Of a stretch of 64,000 nucleotides of DNA, positions 36,793 through 49,815 are shown one piece after another (position 1 is the stretch's first letter; each line of letters opens with the position of its first letter). The position numbers were made by a program, and so were the translations under genes. This DNA is from Henckelia pumila (Eukaryota; Streptophyta; Magnoliopsida; Lamiales; Gesneriaceae), in contig NC_133121.1 of assembly GCF_033568475.1 (NCBI RefSeq), positions 83,410,589 to 83,474,588 on the forward strand, written 5' to 3'. The notes beneath the pieces are model-generated. The model ran no database searches, had not been told where the DNA came from, and saw nothing but the letters and a program-made list of their open reading frames with translations.

Positions 36793-37921
36793 GTAGGAGA
36801 CTTGTGTCCGAATTCTCCTAAGTAGTGTTTAAAAAAGGGATTAAACGAGATTAAACGTGAATTGTGATGAAAACGTTAAGACTCGGGTAAAAACAAGAAA
36901 AAAAATGATCAACTCTAGATTGATCATATTTAACGAGATTAAACATGATTTTTTTTAAAAAAAATAAATTTGTTTATTTAAAAAAATTATATCAATAAAA
37001 AAATCTCAAAATAAAAATCATTTTCTTCAAAATCAAAGAAATATACTCGGACATATATCACTCAAAAATTTTCTTTCCAAAATTTTTGTGTTCGAGACAA
37101 TTTAAATTTTTTGATGTCGTCTAGCTACAAGCACTGCTAAAAATTATAATTTATATTTTTGTGCTTTTTAAAAATTGAACTGTGTGTTACTATTAAATTT
37201 ATTATATATATATATATATATGTGTGTGTATGTATTATTTAGTCTATATATTGGTATGAGATAATTAAAATTTTAATGAAAATTTAGAACGTTTTTTTGA
37301 CGTTTTAACTTGTATTAAACACGTTCGAATTTGTAAAACTTGAAACTTGATCTCAACGTTTCATCACGTTTCTTGTTTTAGAACTTTGCTTCCAAATGGA
37401 TGAAAATCAAACTCCAGTATTCGTTTTTAGTTGTCTAAAACGGGTGTTCATGATATGATAAACAAGAAATTAGAAAATTTGGCTAAAGAGTTAATGTTAA
37501 TATTAAACAAGGATAATCATAGGACTCCCAAGACAAACAAACTATCAGTTTTCGTCGTCAATTTATCCAATATATTATCGGTCAACACATCAATTTAATC
37601 TGCCTTATATTGCAAGTGTATGTCTAGTGATTCATATTTATTCTTATGTGTGATATTTTGTGGATCTCATGTGTGAAAATGAGTGTGTATTATTAGATGC
37701 ATCTTTATGAACGTTTTAAAAGTAGCATTTCATTAACTTCGACGTTCATAATTTTTTATGTGAATCTTATTAAGGATGAACGTGAACTATTAGATGGATC
37801 TTAATACTCGGATATAGCATCACATAAACTCTTATCAACCTATAAAATATTGCTAAACTCGACCATATATCAATCATATCACAATAAATTTAGGAATTCA
37901 GGTTTTGTGACTTATGAGACA

Positions 37922-37988
<67 letters not shown>

Positions 37989-38230
37989 TTACTGGAAAAT
38001 ATCACTACACTCGTACCATAATTTGCCCATATCGTCGAACATGTTAAATACCCAATATGATAAAACTCAAATTTTTAAGCAAAAAATATATGTATTTACA
38101 GTATTAGATCATAAAGCGCAATTGGATTGAACAAGAACCCAAGGATCTTAGAGTCGCATTTATCTTCACTTAAACCCTAAATAATTTTAAATTTTTATAA
38201 TAAAATCATAAACCCCAAATTGGGGTTGGG
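36793..38230. other. AT-rich spacer upstream of the nucleotidyltransferase gene
   Basis: No gene is seen. 36825-37390 has weakly inverted ends (tagtgtttaaaaaag and ttgttttagaactt) reminiscent of the hAT-like MITE at 52481, but no target duplication. A TTA microsatellite follows at 37922-37987. Confidence 0.5.
37922..37987. repeat. (TTA)n microsatellite, about 22 units
   Basis: Uninterrupted trinucleotide run, likely to be length-polymorphic. Confidence 0.97.
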
Positions 38231-38263
38231 ATGCCACTTCAATGGCCATTTCAGCTGGCTTAG
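38231..38263 (+). promoter_or_regulatory. Overlapping upstream ORF, 10 codons
   Basis: ATG at 38231 opens a frame of ten codons ending TAG at 38261-38263. It overlaps the presumed main ATG at 38242 in another frame. The main ATG has the better context (tcaATGGcc). If transcribed, this uORF would lower initiation at the main start. Confidence 0.5.
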
Positions 38264-41200
38264 GATTTTCTCGGCTCTCGTATTATCCTCTCCGCCCGCC
38301 TCTCCGCCAATGTTTTCTCCAGGTAAGCTATCATCCTCCTCCATCTAATCTAACCAAAACGTGGCACCAATTTTCCAAGTTTTGTTTTGTTTTTTTTTTT
38401 TAAAAAATTCAGTTATAAGTTTTTGTATATTAATTTTTATGGTTAATTTTACTTTCTTTAAGGTAAGGCTGGGATATGCGGCGACAATTGAAGCATTCGA
38501 TGATGTAGAGAGTGAAAAAGGTGGTGAGAAATTAACCTTATTGTTCCTGACTACATTTTTATTCATTATTATTATTTTTTTATCAAGTTTGGTATTTGAT
38601 TTATGATTAGTGATATGATTCAGTATGGCCATTGTTGCTGTTCTTAATGTTTTTTTCCCTCCCCTGTTTTTAAACTTTTAGTGATTGATAGCCAGAGTGG
38701 TGGTCATGTGCATCAGGAGGCGAAACAGTGGAAAAAGTTGAAGTCCAAAGACCTTGGAATTAGTACTTCAAAAATCTCAAGGCCTACGAGAATCGTTCTA
38801 AATGGTCTCAAAAGAAAAGGTTCTAGACGCAGCTGCCAATACTCTATTGACATTTCCTTTTTAGTGATTTCTTTTCCATTTTTTGTTGGTGTACAACTCA
38901 TGGAGTTACTGAAGTAGAGTCTCATGGTGATGCAGTTATGATTAATGGAAATTAGTGAGGTGTCTCTTTCAACGTGTGTATTGTTTTATGGTGATGGGAG
39001 GCCAGGACAACGGGAGGAATATTGTTGTATTAACATATGAAAGTCATTGGGATAATGCTTTGGGGAAAGGTTTTGAAGTCTTTGAGATACATTCATGAAC
39101 CTTATATTACCCTACAGCAAATTCAAGCTTTGTTTGTTTTGGATAAGAGAATAATGGCCTGGATGGAGGGACGTTATTTTCATACAGTGTGATACCCTGT
39201 GTGCCTCAATGTGGCTGAAGCATCCATCTACTATGATTATGATACTATCATTTCCATAGCTGTCAGGTTCTCATGGCACATATTTCCGCAACTCATAACT
39301 CAATAATATTTGAGCAGTTAACCTATCTAATAGATAGTCCCATTACTGGCATCTCTTCCATCAGTATGATAACAGGTTATTTTGGTAAAAAATCAATGAC
39401 ATAATTCCCTGTTTGCTGAGGATTGTTACCAATTTATTATTTCTGTGAGAGATTTATTTATTGGCAATATTTGGCATTAATATTTACTAGGGTAACAGTA
39501 GACAAGCCTACCTATTGCATATCAGACTCTTAATAAGGTTAATCACATTCCACCCATTTCTAGGAATATATTTTTGAGCCATGTAGACCATTTGATATTT
39601 ATGAAGCAGCAAACTTGTTGGTTAGACATTAGTAAAACTTTTACTTTGGTCTCTGCTGTTTCCTTCTGTGGTTTTCTTCCAGTTTTTGACATTTTGTTGG
39701 TTTATTAATGTAAAGTACAGAATATCTGTTGTCCTATGTATGGAGTTCAACTTGCTGGCACTTCTGTGTATGTTACTTATTTATGTTAAGTTGGCTCCAT
39801 TTATTACCCCTCCTGTTTTGCAGGGTTTGAAGTTTACCTTGTAGGGGGCTGTGTAAGGGACCTGATATTGCAACGGATACCGAAGGATTTTGACATAATA
39901 ACCTCTGCAGAACTAAAAGAGGTCTGCCTTGTATTATTTTAGATCAGTATGATCAACTTTTATGTAAAGGAGTTTCTGAAACAGGTTGATGCCCGGAACA
40001 TGTTCTAATATTATTTCTTAGTAATGCATGACAGAATCTGTTTTTCAAATTATTGTGATATAAAAAAAAATTCACCCACTGAGGCGCCGCCGTGTCAAAA
40101 GGATCGTCCTAGAAACCATTAACAAAATTGAGCTCGTCTGTTTGGACAAAAAAGGGTACAAAAGTTGCAGTTCTGCACTTTCTGTAATTAACAATCTAAG
40201 GAAGAAGCATTCCTAATTTGCAGGTAATGAAAACATTTTCTCGATGTGAGATGATTGGAAAACGTTTTCCAATTTGTCATGTCCACGTTGACGATACTGT
40301 TGTGGAGGTTCGTCTCCTTATTTGAAGTTTTTAAATATATAGATTTGTAACGGTATTATTTGTCTTGCACTCATCCTATTTTGGACCTGCTATGTATTTA
40401 TTCCCTAATTCTAGTGCTTGAATTGGCTATTAAATTTCTTCGTAAAGGCAAGATTTTTCCAGTAACATTGCTCTGTTCACGTGTCCCTGTTGGGAATAGT
40501 GATTGGTCGTTCCTTCAATTGTCATTTAAAGCCCCTTAACAACCACCGCACCCCCACTCCCGCGGGTCCTGGAACCTTTTTGTTTCAATTTTTCTTCATG
40601 ATTTCCAATGCCATAACAGAGATATTCAACTTTTTCTGGCCTCCACTTAGTTTACAATTGCTGAGATGATTGACTGCTGGATTTATTTAATTTTTAAGTT
40701 CACCTATCAATATAGAGGGATTAACATAGCTATTTAATGATGGCATGATATCTTTTCTTTTGTCATTTCATTTTTGGGGTCATGAATCAGGTTTCAAGCT
40801 TTAGTACCCGTGCAACAAGGTTTGGGAGAGACTTGAGCTTTGATCTTGAGAGGCCAGTTGGTTGTGATGAGAAAGATTATATTCGCTGGAGAAACTGCCT
40901 TCAGCGAGATTTTACAATAAACGGGTCACTAAATCAACTTTATTAGTTCCATAGCTTATTCAGTTTGAATTCTGCTTTTATGTTGTTGAAGTTTCTTCTA
41001 TTTTGTTTATTCTTTTCCTCACTCGTTATATGTCAAGAGGGGTAGGGAAGGGAATTGCATAGGATGGTTAGGCTTGATTTGCTTAAATCCTTCTATTATT
41101 CAAAGTTGCTGAATTCTTTCATCTTTTTGATCCAGATTGATGTTTGACCCTTATGAAAGGTTGGTGTACGACTACACGGGCGGAGTACATGATATTAGGA

Positions 41201-43375
41201 AAGCTAAAGTGTGCATGTATCTCTAAACTATTGTAAACTTTTTATTTACTTGAATTTGTTACTTTGTACTACTTAATTACATGCATATTTTATTGAAGGT
41301 ACAAACTATTAAACCTGCCATTCTGTCCTTGACTGAGGATTGTGGTAAGTAGCAAGTGTAAAATGAAGTGCTTATGGTAATTGTCCAAATGCTTTCATGT
41401 TTTTATATTACATGTTTTGAAGTGTCAAAACAATGTTTAGTAAATGTATTTTTTGTACTTTTAGTTTATTGCCAAATTCCAGAAAGTTTACTTCACCATC
41501 TCTTCCTTTTATTGGCATTAAAATGTCTCTGTCATCTCTGCAGCTCGTATTCTCCGTGCTGTTAGAATTGCTGCAAGATTGGGTTTTCGATTTTCAAGAG
41601 AGACGGCTCTTGCTGTAAAAAGATTATCTACTTCAATTCTACGGCTGGATAAGGTATTGACTACCGAGAAGGTTTTTCTCCTTTTGTTATGTTCCCTTTT
41701 TATCCGCTCTGTGTTGTATGCTGATATTTATGATTTCTTTGGTTAATTATGATGCAGGGAAGGCTTCTTATGGAAGTTAATTACATGATGGCATATGGCT
41801 CTGCAGAAGCCTCATTGAGACTATTGTGGAAACTTGGTCTTTTAGAAATAATATTACCTATCCAGGTATTACATATACATCAATAAGTGCTTGGTCTTGG
41901 AAAGCTATTGTTGGAGTAGCTTCAATGCTTCATATTTATTTTCCCCATATTTAGTCTGCCGATCTCTGTCATCCAAATCATGAATATGGAGCCTTATTTT
42001 GCAGGCAGCATATTTTGTAAGCCATGGTTTCCGGAGACGTGACAAGCGGTATAACATGCTTTTGGTAATTATTTCAATGCATTCATTATCTAAAAATATT
42101 AGTCACTTAGATTCTGATGTTTTCTATGGTTTAATTTTATTCCAACATGAGGTGGTGAAATGTTCATATAGGTTAGTTTTGCTCTTACAGAATCATACGT
42201 GCCTATACGCCCGTATATTGTTTGTACAATGAGTTTAAACGAGTTCTGGACGGCAAACTTACAATTTTTTTTATTTTGCAGTCTTTATTCTCCAATCTTG
42301 ATAAACTTCTGGCACCTGACAGGCCATGTCATAATAGCTTATGGTAAGAATTTAGAAGATTTCTTCTCGTGTGCCTATTAAGAAAATTTGAGCGCATCAA
42401 AAAGTTAAAATAATCAGTTCATCAGGTTTGCAATCTTGGCATTTCATAAAGCTTTGTCGGATCAGCCTAGAGATCCACTGGTGGTAGCTGCATTTAGCCT
42501 TGCTGTCCACAATGGTGGAGATTTATTGGAAGCTGTAAGCATAGCAAGACGTATCTCTAAACAACATGATATTAGCTTTCATGAACTACTGGAACCTAGA
42601 TACCTGGATTCGGAGGAACTACTAGATGACGTTATGAGCTTGGCGGGTTCTGTAAGACGTGCTCTCACCAATATGACTGATGAGTATTTTGTCTCCCAGG
42701 CTATGGCTAAATATTCCAAAGCTCCATTCTCGGATCTTGTAAGCATTTTTATATGCCTTTGGCCCCTCATAAGCTCAGTGCATTTTTGTTTGTTTTGTTT
42801 GAGCAAAAGTGGAAGTCTCTAATTCTTCTTTTCACTACTGTTTTATGGGTTCATGCTATTCAGTTCAAATTGAATTATGGAAGTGATTTGTTGCATGTGG
42901 GAAAAACGAATTCCAGTTTTTGCTAGCAAGATACATATGTCAAAATGCCAACTCACGATCTGTTTCCATCTTCTCATTGACTCCCATTCACACATGATGT
43001 GACTTGAAAAGCTATGCCCTGGAAAACCAAACACATGATGCGGGACTATTTAGTTGGTCACGTAGTCCTGTGCACCTTTCATTTATCCAACGTTTGTTGT
43101 CTTTTAACTTCTTTATTCACTTTTGGGCATTCTGGAACTCGATGAATTTCTCGTTATGTTATTCGCAGGTATTCTTCTCTCTGGCATTGTATCTAAGGGT
43201 GTGCAAGATTTTTGAATGCGTCAAAGGTGGGAGGGAAAAAGGATTTGCGTCAAAACGTGGTAGTAAGATCGATTATGAGGAACTAGCATTGGGAAGCTTG
43301 AGAGAAGTGCGGCATGTGTTTGCTAGAGTGATCTTTGATACCATATACCCTATTGAGGATAGACTTCAAAAATGA
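38242..43375 (+). CDS. tRNA nucleotidyltransferase / poly(A) polymerase family protein
   Basis: Fourteen exons: 38242-38322, 38463-38523, 38682-38819, 39824-39921, 40224-40307, 40791-40924, 41136-41208, 41299-41344, 41544-41653, 41758-41865, 42005-42064, 42282-42343, 42426-42738, 43169-43375. All introns are GT-AG; total 1,575 nt, 524 aa. The class II nucleotidyltransferase core is [13 protein letters not shown] with DFDII (two metal-binding acidic residues), then [11 protein letters not shown] and RRDFTING-like QRDFTING, then the RNA-binding [15 protein letters not shown]. The N-terminus ([20 protein letters not shown]) is Arg/Ser-rich and could be an organelle transit peptide. Members add nucleotides to RNA 3' ends, either CCA or A. 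Which one cannot be told from sequence alone. Exon 2 could end three bases earlier using an alternative GT. Confidence 0.93.
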
Positions 43376-43788
43376 TTCCTTAAAACATGAAGAAAGTAAT
43401 TTGAGCTTGACAAGACCTCGCATGTTTGTTCGTCCATGAATGGACCTGCAAAGCCTTTCTCGAACCATCTCGAGAACAACACTAAGCCAAAATCTTGGCG
43501 ACCCGCTCAAAATCAAATTATCAGCAGCTGCATAGCATCCTGGAGAGGAAGCAGTTTGGGTTACACAGCTGAACAGAAGTAGAGAATCGGTTTTTGGAGG
43601 AACATGGCCTTCTCCTATACACTATAAGCATGCTAGGCGAAGCCCTTTAAATGTATTATATATGCAAACGACCCTCATTATATTGACGCTATTCAAATTA
43701 TTTTCTTTATTTTTTTATATTTTTTGGTAAAAACTCCCGGTTTGGTACACCGCACTTATTTTGAAATCTATTTATATTATAACCTTTA
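43376..43788. other. 3' UTR and spacer
   Basis: Probable 3' UTR of the nucleotidyltransferase gene, then AT-rich spacer. No gene is seen. Confidence 0.6.
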
Positions 43789-44514
43789 GGTCATGCTTGG
43801 TAAGTAGGAATGAAATAAGCATTTTTATCTCATTCTTTACACCAATATTGATATGACATTGTAATGAGAATATGGACATTTCATCTATTTTGGAAGAATG
43901 ACCATTGCCACTCTTAATCCTTAATCCTTCCATATTTATAAATTCTTTTCCTTGTTAACTTCATTCATATAAATCTATTGCTTAATAATAATAATAATAA
44001 TAGTAAATTTATTATTATAAAATTAAAATACCTAAAATAATAATCATGAAAGTAATTATTTTATCACAAAATACTATCATTTATAAATATAGAAATAATG
44101 ATGATTGAATAATGATAATAATATTGATAATCATGTAACAATAATAATAAAATAATAATAAAATAAAATAAAATAATTGTTAAATAATAATTAATATAAT
44201 TTTTTATTGAAAGACAATTATTGTAAAAAAAAATACTAATATTAAAATTATGATAACGGTAATTGTGTAATAATTAATATAGTATTAATATCTATAAATT
44301 TAATTATTTAATAATTATAATAAAAAAATATTTTTTAGTCATCATTTAAAATTTTAGTTAAGAATTTAATTATGAATAATTTCATTCCATTCTTGTTTAT
44401 TTTTCTATACCAATAATTTGAATGAAATAGTTCTATCATTCATATTCTTATTTCATTCAATAGTTGATTTCACTGCTGCCTTATTTCATTCTAGTATATA
44501 CACCAATCATGGTC
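43789..44514. mobile_element. Harbinger/Tourist-like MITE, 726 bp
   Basis: The left end GGTCATGCTTGGTAAG and the inverted right end (minus strand GACCATGATTGGTGTA) continue inward into a shared GAATGAAATAAG(G)C. TTA flanks both sides (43786-43788, 44515-44517). The interior is very AT-rich, with AAT/ATT microsatellite runs. No coding capacity. Confidence 0.75.
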
Positions 44515-44517
44515 TTA

Positions 44518-44948
44518 TTCTATGAGTTATAACAGGTTACACGGATGATTTTATCATCCACCAGTCATATGATGAACGCAGTGGATCTGTACCGTTCATT
44601 TGTTCTGGACCCTACATATTTTTATTAAGTCTCACACCTAATGAATGATAGAACATAGAATCTCCTCGAGTTATGAACTTTCCTGCAACTGCAAATAGAC
44701 AAATATTTGTCTCTGATGAAGTAGGTTTTTATTAACCACAAAATTCACACTTTGACAATCACCACAATCTCAAAATGGTGAAGTTCGAGTCGAGCTTGCT
44801 CGTTACAATTATTGTAATAATCAGAATGAATCAACGATGTCTGCAAAATTTCCTAAAAGATTCAACCAGATACGACTGCGTAAAAATAGCACATAATTCA
44901 ACCCCATCTGTAGCCCTACAGTGGAGTAAACATTTTGTCGCTTTCATC
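44518..44948. other. Spacer and 3' UTR of the phosphate carrier gene
   Basis: AT-rich sequence holding the probable 3' UTR of the minus-strand carrier gene. No gene is seen. Confidence 0.6.
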
Positions 44949-47175
44949 TCACTTGTGTGCAGGAGCAGGACTTCCACCACCAGTAGTAGGCCTGCAAGAA
45001 GAAAAAATTCCAGGGTGAAAATTTTAGCCAAGAAATGCATCACAGCTAATCTTCCCTTACATCAGGCGTGACTCCGACTTTCGACACGATGCCAATCACC
45101 GATTGGTGTAATAAAAGATGAATCATCAACAGTAGCATGAACTTACAGCCCAACAAAAACTTTGAATGCATCGTAAATGCCCCACTGTGCTCCGGTGAGA
45201 GTTCCGACCATGACAATACGTAGAGGGAGTCCACGAGTGCATAGACCCAATAATCCGAACTTCTTCACAGCCTGCGAGACCAGAAAAACACTAGGATGAG
45301 ATTTAGCTGTTGATAACACAGTTTTTAAGTTGTCTGTCGATACTTACGTCGCCCACTGTTGCTCCTTTGGCATTGTTGAGGAAAGACACGAGATTATCAG
45401 CAGGGTGTGAAACAACAGCACAGAGTACTCCGGCCAGGTACCCACCGGCGAAACTAATACCAAGTTGCAGGCTTTTGCTGCACTGATCCTTAGGGGTCGG
45501 AATTGTGTGCTTGTAAATAGCCTCCACAATATTCTCAAATGTTGCAAATTTCATCATTGTGTCTACGATATTGATCCCAATGTGATCATTATTCAATCAA
45601 ATCACTCGGACTAAAGAATTATTTAAAAATAATAATAATAATAATAATAAAATGGTGGGGATCATAAAGCATTGAACTTACATGGAATCTGTCGTCCCCA
45701 AAGTGGAACAATCCCCTTGTAGAGCCTGCAGAAAAGAGAACCATTCATCATAATTGACTTATAACATCAGCAGGTAGAGTATCTTTGGATGGAGAAACCA
45801 TATTAAGAGTATGATCTTTCTTGAAAAACCTATGTTTGGTTCTATCTTTAAAATCGATAAGCCTTCAAATGTAGGGTTGATGGCTACTTTTCCCTGTATT
45901 CAAACTCGTCTAACCATGATATGAGGAAAAATAGTATGAAAAAGATTGAGTTTCATCTATACCCTGAAACTCCTTCAGCTTTGACAAACTTTGGGAATCC
46001 ATCAGATAAACCTCTAGCGAATCCAGGTTGAGTTTGGACTCGAACTTTTACCGCCTCGAAAGGACAGAGAGCAACATCAGCAATCACTTCAGCAGATGCA
46101 GATCCTGCAAGGTAGATCAAGGTCTTGTACTTGGCAGCGTATTCAGGGCCAGCGATATCTGAGTAATACTTCTTGAAAAATTCGTAGAAACCGAACTTGC
46201 ATGCTCCCTGGGCACTGTACCCGAGCAGTGTTGGTGCCCAACCCTTGAAAAAACCTCTGATTCCTTGCTCCTTGAGCAGAATTCCAAAACCGGAGGAAAT
46301 GCTTTTGTACTTGACAGGATCAATCTGAGGAACATAAAAGACAGGATCATCTTTCGAATCACAATATAGAAATCTATGTATGAAAGTGGGCTCCAAAATT
46401 TTATAAGTTCCCATACCAAAGAAAACTATGCACGTCCCCCTATAATATATCACAAAATTATCTTTTGAATTCTGAATCAGAACAGTGTCATTTAGATCAT
46501 TGTGTTGTCCGAATTCAAGAACATTGGATTCTATTTTAACATTGCAAACATATACAATCTTCAAATTGAAATGGAGCATCTTATTTTAAACCCGAAACGC
46601 CAGAACCTTAAATCGTACAACCATATATCACATTCTGAATTAAAATGTGTCACAGGCAGTTTATAAGCTCTAAAAATCTCATATGCTACATTTATTTAGC
46701 ATATTAAATGCCTAAAAAAGTTTAAACAAACACCCTTTTAATCTATTTGATGATGATAATGATTTTCTTTTATTATCTTTTGTTTAATTTCCCCCTTATT
46801 GATTCCTAAATAAAATGAAAAATTTCAGCAAATGATGTATGTATATACCTGCATATTGCACTTGACAAGATCAAGAGGGGTGACAGCCGTGTGAGTAAGG
46901 CCACAGCTCAAGATTCCTCCGGCTGTGCAAGCTGCGTAAAACGCCGGCGAGTACAGTTCTATCTTGCTCTCTTTCGGCGACGGGATCACAAAGTTCTGCT
47001 TGATCCCCGCCATCGACGGCGGCGCTGCGGCCGGATCAGAAGGCCCAGATGAATACCTGGAGCCGGCCGGCACCAGGCTCTGCTCCAAATTCACATATCT
47101 CTTCGATGTAATCGAAGACGAGTAGAGGAAACTTGGGATCAAAGACGGCGTTGGTGGTTTTTCAGAGAAGCCCAT
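44949..47175 (-). CDS. PHT3: Mitochondrial phosphate carrier (SLC25 family)
   Basis: Six exons on the minus strand: 47175-46849, 46324-45963, 45725-45682, 45562-45348, 45271-45147, 44991-44949. Introns are GT-AG; total 1,116 nt, 371 aa. The protein carries phosphate into the mitochondrial matrix for ATP synthesis. It begins with a Ser/Pro-rich presequence ([20 protein letters not shown]). The three carrier repeats show [14 protein letters not shown] and [25 protein letters not shown] and [17 protein letters not shown] are typical of plant PHT3 proteins. Exon 3 (44 nt) and exon 6 (43 nt coding, [13 protein letters not shown]) are very short and easily missed. Retaining the last intron would stop the protein at GL. 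Which PHT3 paralogue it is cannot be settled here. Confidence 0.95.
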
Positions 47176-47890
47176 TTTTCGAATTTCTTGAAACGATTAG
47201 CGTTAGTTGGTTTGCGATCGTGGGATGTAGGAAGATCGGAATTTGGAACGATGGAAATGAATTTGCGAGAATGGATGAAGGTCCGAGGAAATTGGAATTG
47301 GTCGGAGACGGCTGCGTTTTCAAGGGAAATTGCTAGCAGGTCTCGTACGCTTGCTCTATAAATAAAAACTAATTTCTTTATTAGTCCTGGGTTCACCTTA
47401 GGTTTCAACCTTTTTTTTCGCGAGCCTGATTTTTCACGTATACGAAGATTTACATGTTGATTACACATTATATATTATATATGTATACGGTCTGTTTTTT
47501 CTAAACAAAAATCAAACAGCAAAAAAAAAAACATAAATTGCGAAATAAAAAAACAAAAAGATGATGTTTTGGTAAATAAATATCCACCAAAACAAAACTA
47601 TCAAAAAGAAAAAAGTATGAGAGAGATCATTCAAGATACCAAACGTCCTTCATTCTTAATATAATACAAGCATATTAGTGCGTACACTTATATAATTTAA
47701 TTAATTTTTAAATAAGAGTAATAATTATTAAAAGACTAAACTATAATTTGAAATGTCAAAATTAGAAAAAAAAAATACGAAACAAAAGAAAATGAAAAAA
47801 GTATAACATCTATATAAGGGCAATTTTCACAAAAAAAGATGATGTCTTCTTTTGTCTAACAAGAGGATTCTTTATATATACTAGTGTATT
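47176..47890. other. Upstream region of the phosphate carrier gene
   Basis: Holds the probable 5' UTR and promoter of the minus-strand carrier gene, then AT-rich sequence. 47690-47880 is a diverged direct repeat of about 48110-48310 (shared aagagtaat, gactaaactA, aaagatgatg motifs). Confidence 0.5.
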
Positions 47891-47898
47891 GATGCACG

Positions 47899-48082
47899 CA
47901 GTGGCGGAGTCACGTTCAAGAGCCCAGGTGGCCCAAATTTTTTTTTGAATTTTGTATATAAAAATTTTGAATAATTTTGGTTTAATTTTGCGTTAGCCCG
48001 GATAGTTCAATTCGAAATATTAAAGGATACGAGAGCTTAGAATTTTAGGCTGTGTAGACTAAAATTTCTGGCTCCGCCTTTG
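47899..48082. mobile_element. hAT-type MITE, 184 bp
   Basis: The left end CAGTGGCGGAGTCACG and the inverted right end (minus strand CAAAGGCGGAGCCAG) carry the widespread plant GGCGGAG(C/T)CA terminal motif. The perfect 8-bp target duplication GATGCACG is at 47891-47898 and 48083-48090. Confidence 0.92.
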
Positions 48083-48090
48083 GATGCACG

Positions 48091-48588
48091 TGTTGTGTGC
48101 TTCTATAATATTTTTGTAATCAATTTGATTTATAATATTCAAATAAGAGTAATTTTATAATTGTAAAAATTATCGAGTGACTAAACTACAATTTAAAATG
48201 TTGAAGTTTAAAAAAAAAATGAAAACAAAAAGGTAATATGTATATCACATAAAGATGATTTTGGTAAACAAAAAGATGAGGTCTAAACTCTAATGGTAGA
48301 TTATTTATATATATAGGGGAAGATATTACAAATATATATTAGTATCTGATAATACGCATTGTATATATATGTACAGTCTATTTTTGCACATATTTGTATA
48401 ATATCTTTTTAATGAGAAAATTGTAAAAAAAATTAAAAAAATAAATAAAAAACAAAAACAAAATTAAAATAAAAAAAAACAAAAAACGAAGAAGCCTGCC
48501 AACTTCCGTTCAGCGTAAGTATTATTTTATTTTATTTATTAAACTAGTTTTTATCTTTTCAATTTCATTTTATTTCATGAAGCTCGCC

Positions 48589-48626
<38 letters not shown>

Positions 48627-49104
48627 CGCCGGTAGCTGATGTTGAAGCCGTTATTTTATTTTAAAACAGTTAATTAAAGAAATATTCTTGAAATATCTCT
48701 CAATCCTTATTTTATTTACATTTACTAACACATTAATTAAAATATTAAGATATTAATTTATATTTAATTAATTTCTATAATGAAATCGATTAACATTGAT
48801 TACTGAATAATCTAATTTGATTATTTATTCGATAAATAAAACTTTTAAAATTAAGCTTTACAACTAATACGAGGGGATTATTGAAAATAAAACTTAAAAT
48901 ATATTACAATTAAAATAATTAAATAAAACAATAAATAAAAAGTATGTATCTTACAAATCCGTGAAATAGGTCGATCCCATCTACATATCGTGAAAAGTAA
49001 TGTTTTTGACAAAAAATAATATTTTTCATAAGTCGGATCGGGTCAGATCGGAGATACATCTCACAAAATTGATTGTGAAACAGTGTCATGGGGTTTTTGT
49101 TTAA
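48091..49104. other. AT-rich spacer with repeat fragments
   Basis: No gene is seen. Contains the direct-repeat partner at 48110-48310, the poly(A) tract at 48595-48623, and a decayed foldback-repeat fragment at about 48960-49090. Confidence 0.5.
48580..48630 (+). repeat. A29 tract bracketed by a 9-bp direct repeat
   Basis: AAGCTCGCC at 48580-48588 and again at 48622-48630 brackets the sequence tctttt and a run of 29 A. The bracketing repeat is as expected of a target duplication around a retroposed poly(A) end. Confidence 0.8.
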
Positions 49105-49815
49105 AAAAAAAGAGCAAGTTTTTTGTGATACGATCTTACGGATCTTTATCCGTATCCCGTACGGTTAATCCATATAGACAGTTAAAAATAAATTTTTTTA
49201 GAGATTAAAAGTAGAGGTGTTCATCGGTCGGTTCGGTTCGATTTTCGATTTTTTATTTTGATTTTTTGGCTTTTGGTTTTAGAAATATATAATCTGATAT
49301 CCGAACCATTTTACTTCGGTTCAGTTCAGTTTTCTACTAAATTGGTTCGGTTATTTCGGCCGGTTTAATTTGGTTTTGATATAATTATTTTAATTAATAT
49401 TATAAGTATATTTTTAAATATAATATGTTATTTTTTAAATGATTTCTTTATAAAACCTTTAAATTCAAACTCTAAATGGCTTAAGTAAAAAAACGATCAA
49501 CTAAAAATTATTAAAAATGATTTTTTATTAAAATTTCGGTTTTTTGAGTCGGTTTGGTTTTGAGATATATAATTCGAAACCGAACCAAATAAATTTCGAT
49601 TTTAACATTTATATCCGAATTTCAAATTTCGGTTTTCGGTTCGGTTCGGTTCGATTTTTGGAATTTTCGGTTTTGATTTCCGGTTTTTTCGGTTTTATCC
49701 GAATTTTGAACACCCCTAATTAAAAGTAATACTTTTGAAATGAAAAACAATAGCTTTCATGAGTCGAGATGAATTGTAGATTCATTTCACAAAATTGACT
49801 CATGAAACAGTCTTA
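49105..49815. repeat. Foldback repeat of the GTGAGACGGTCTCAC type, split by a MITE
   Basis: The left arm (gcaagttttttgtgatacgatcttacggatc) and the inverted right arm (minus strand acaaaactcttatataagactgtttcatgagtc) match imperfectly. A hAT-type MITE sits in the middle with its 8-bp duplication. Fragments of the same family are near 48960-49090 and 31322-31420. Confidence 0.7.
49212..49718. mobile_element. hAT-type MITE, 507 bp
   Basis: The ends TAGAGGTGTTCA and TGAACACCCCTA form inverted repeats. Flanking 8-bp duplication ATTAAAAG is exact (49204-49211, 49719-49726). The interior is dominated by CGGTTCGGTT/CCGAACCGAA motifs near both ends. Confidence 0.92.

Noticed and set aside
36825..37390. 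A further hAT-like MITE
   Set aside because: Ends are loosely inverted but I could not find a target duplication on the two sides. Kept only as a remark in the spacer.
37922..38047. A poly-tyrosine protein
   Set aside because: Pure translation of the TTA microsatellite.
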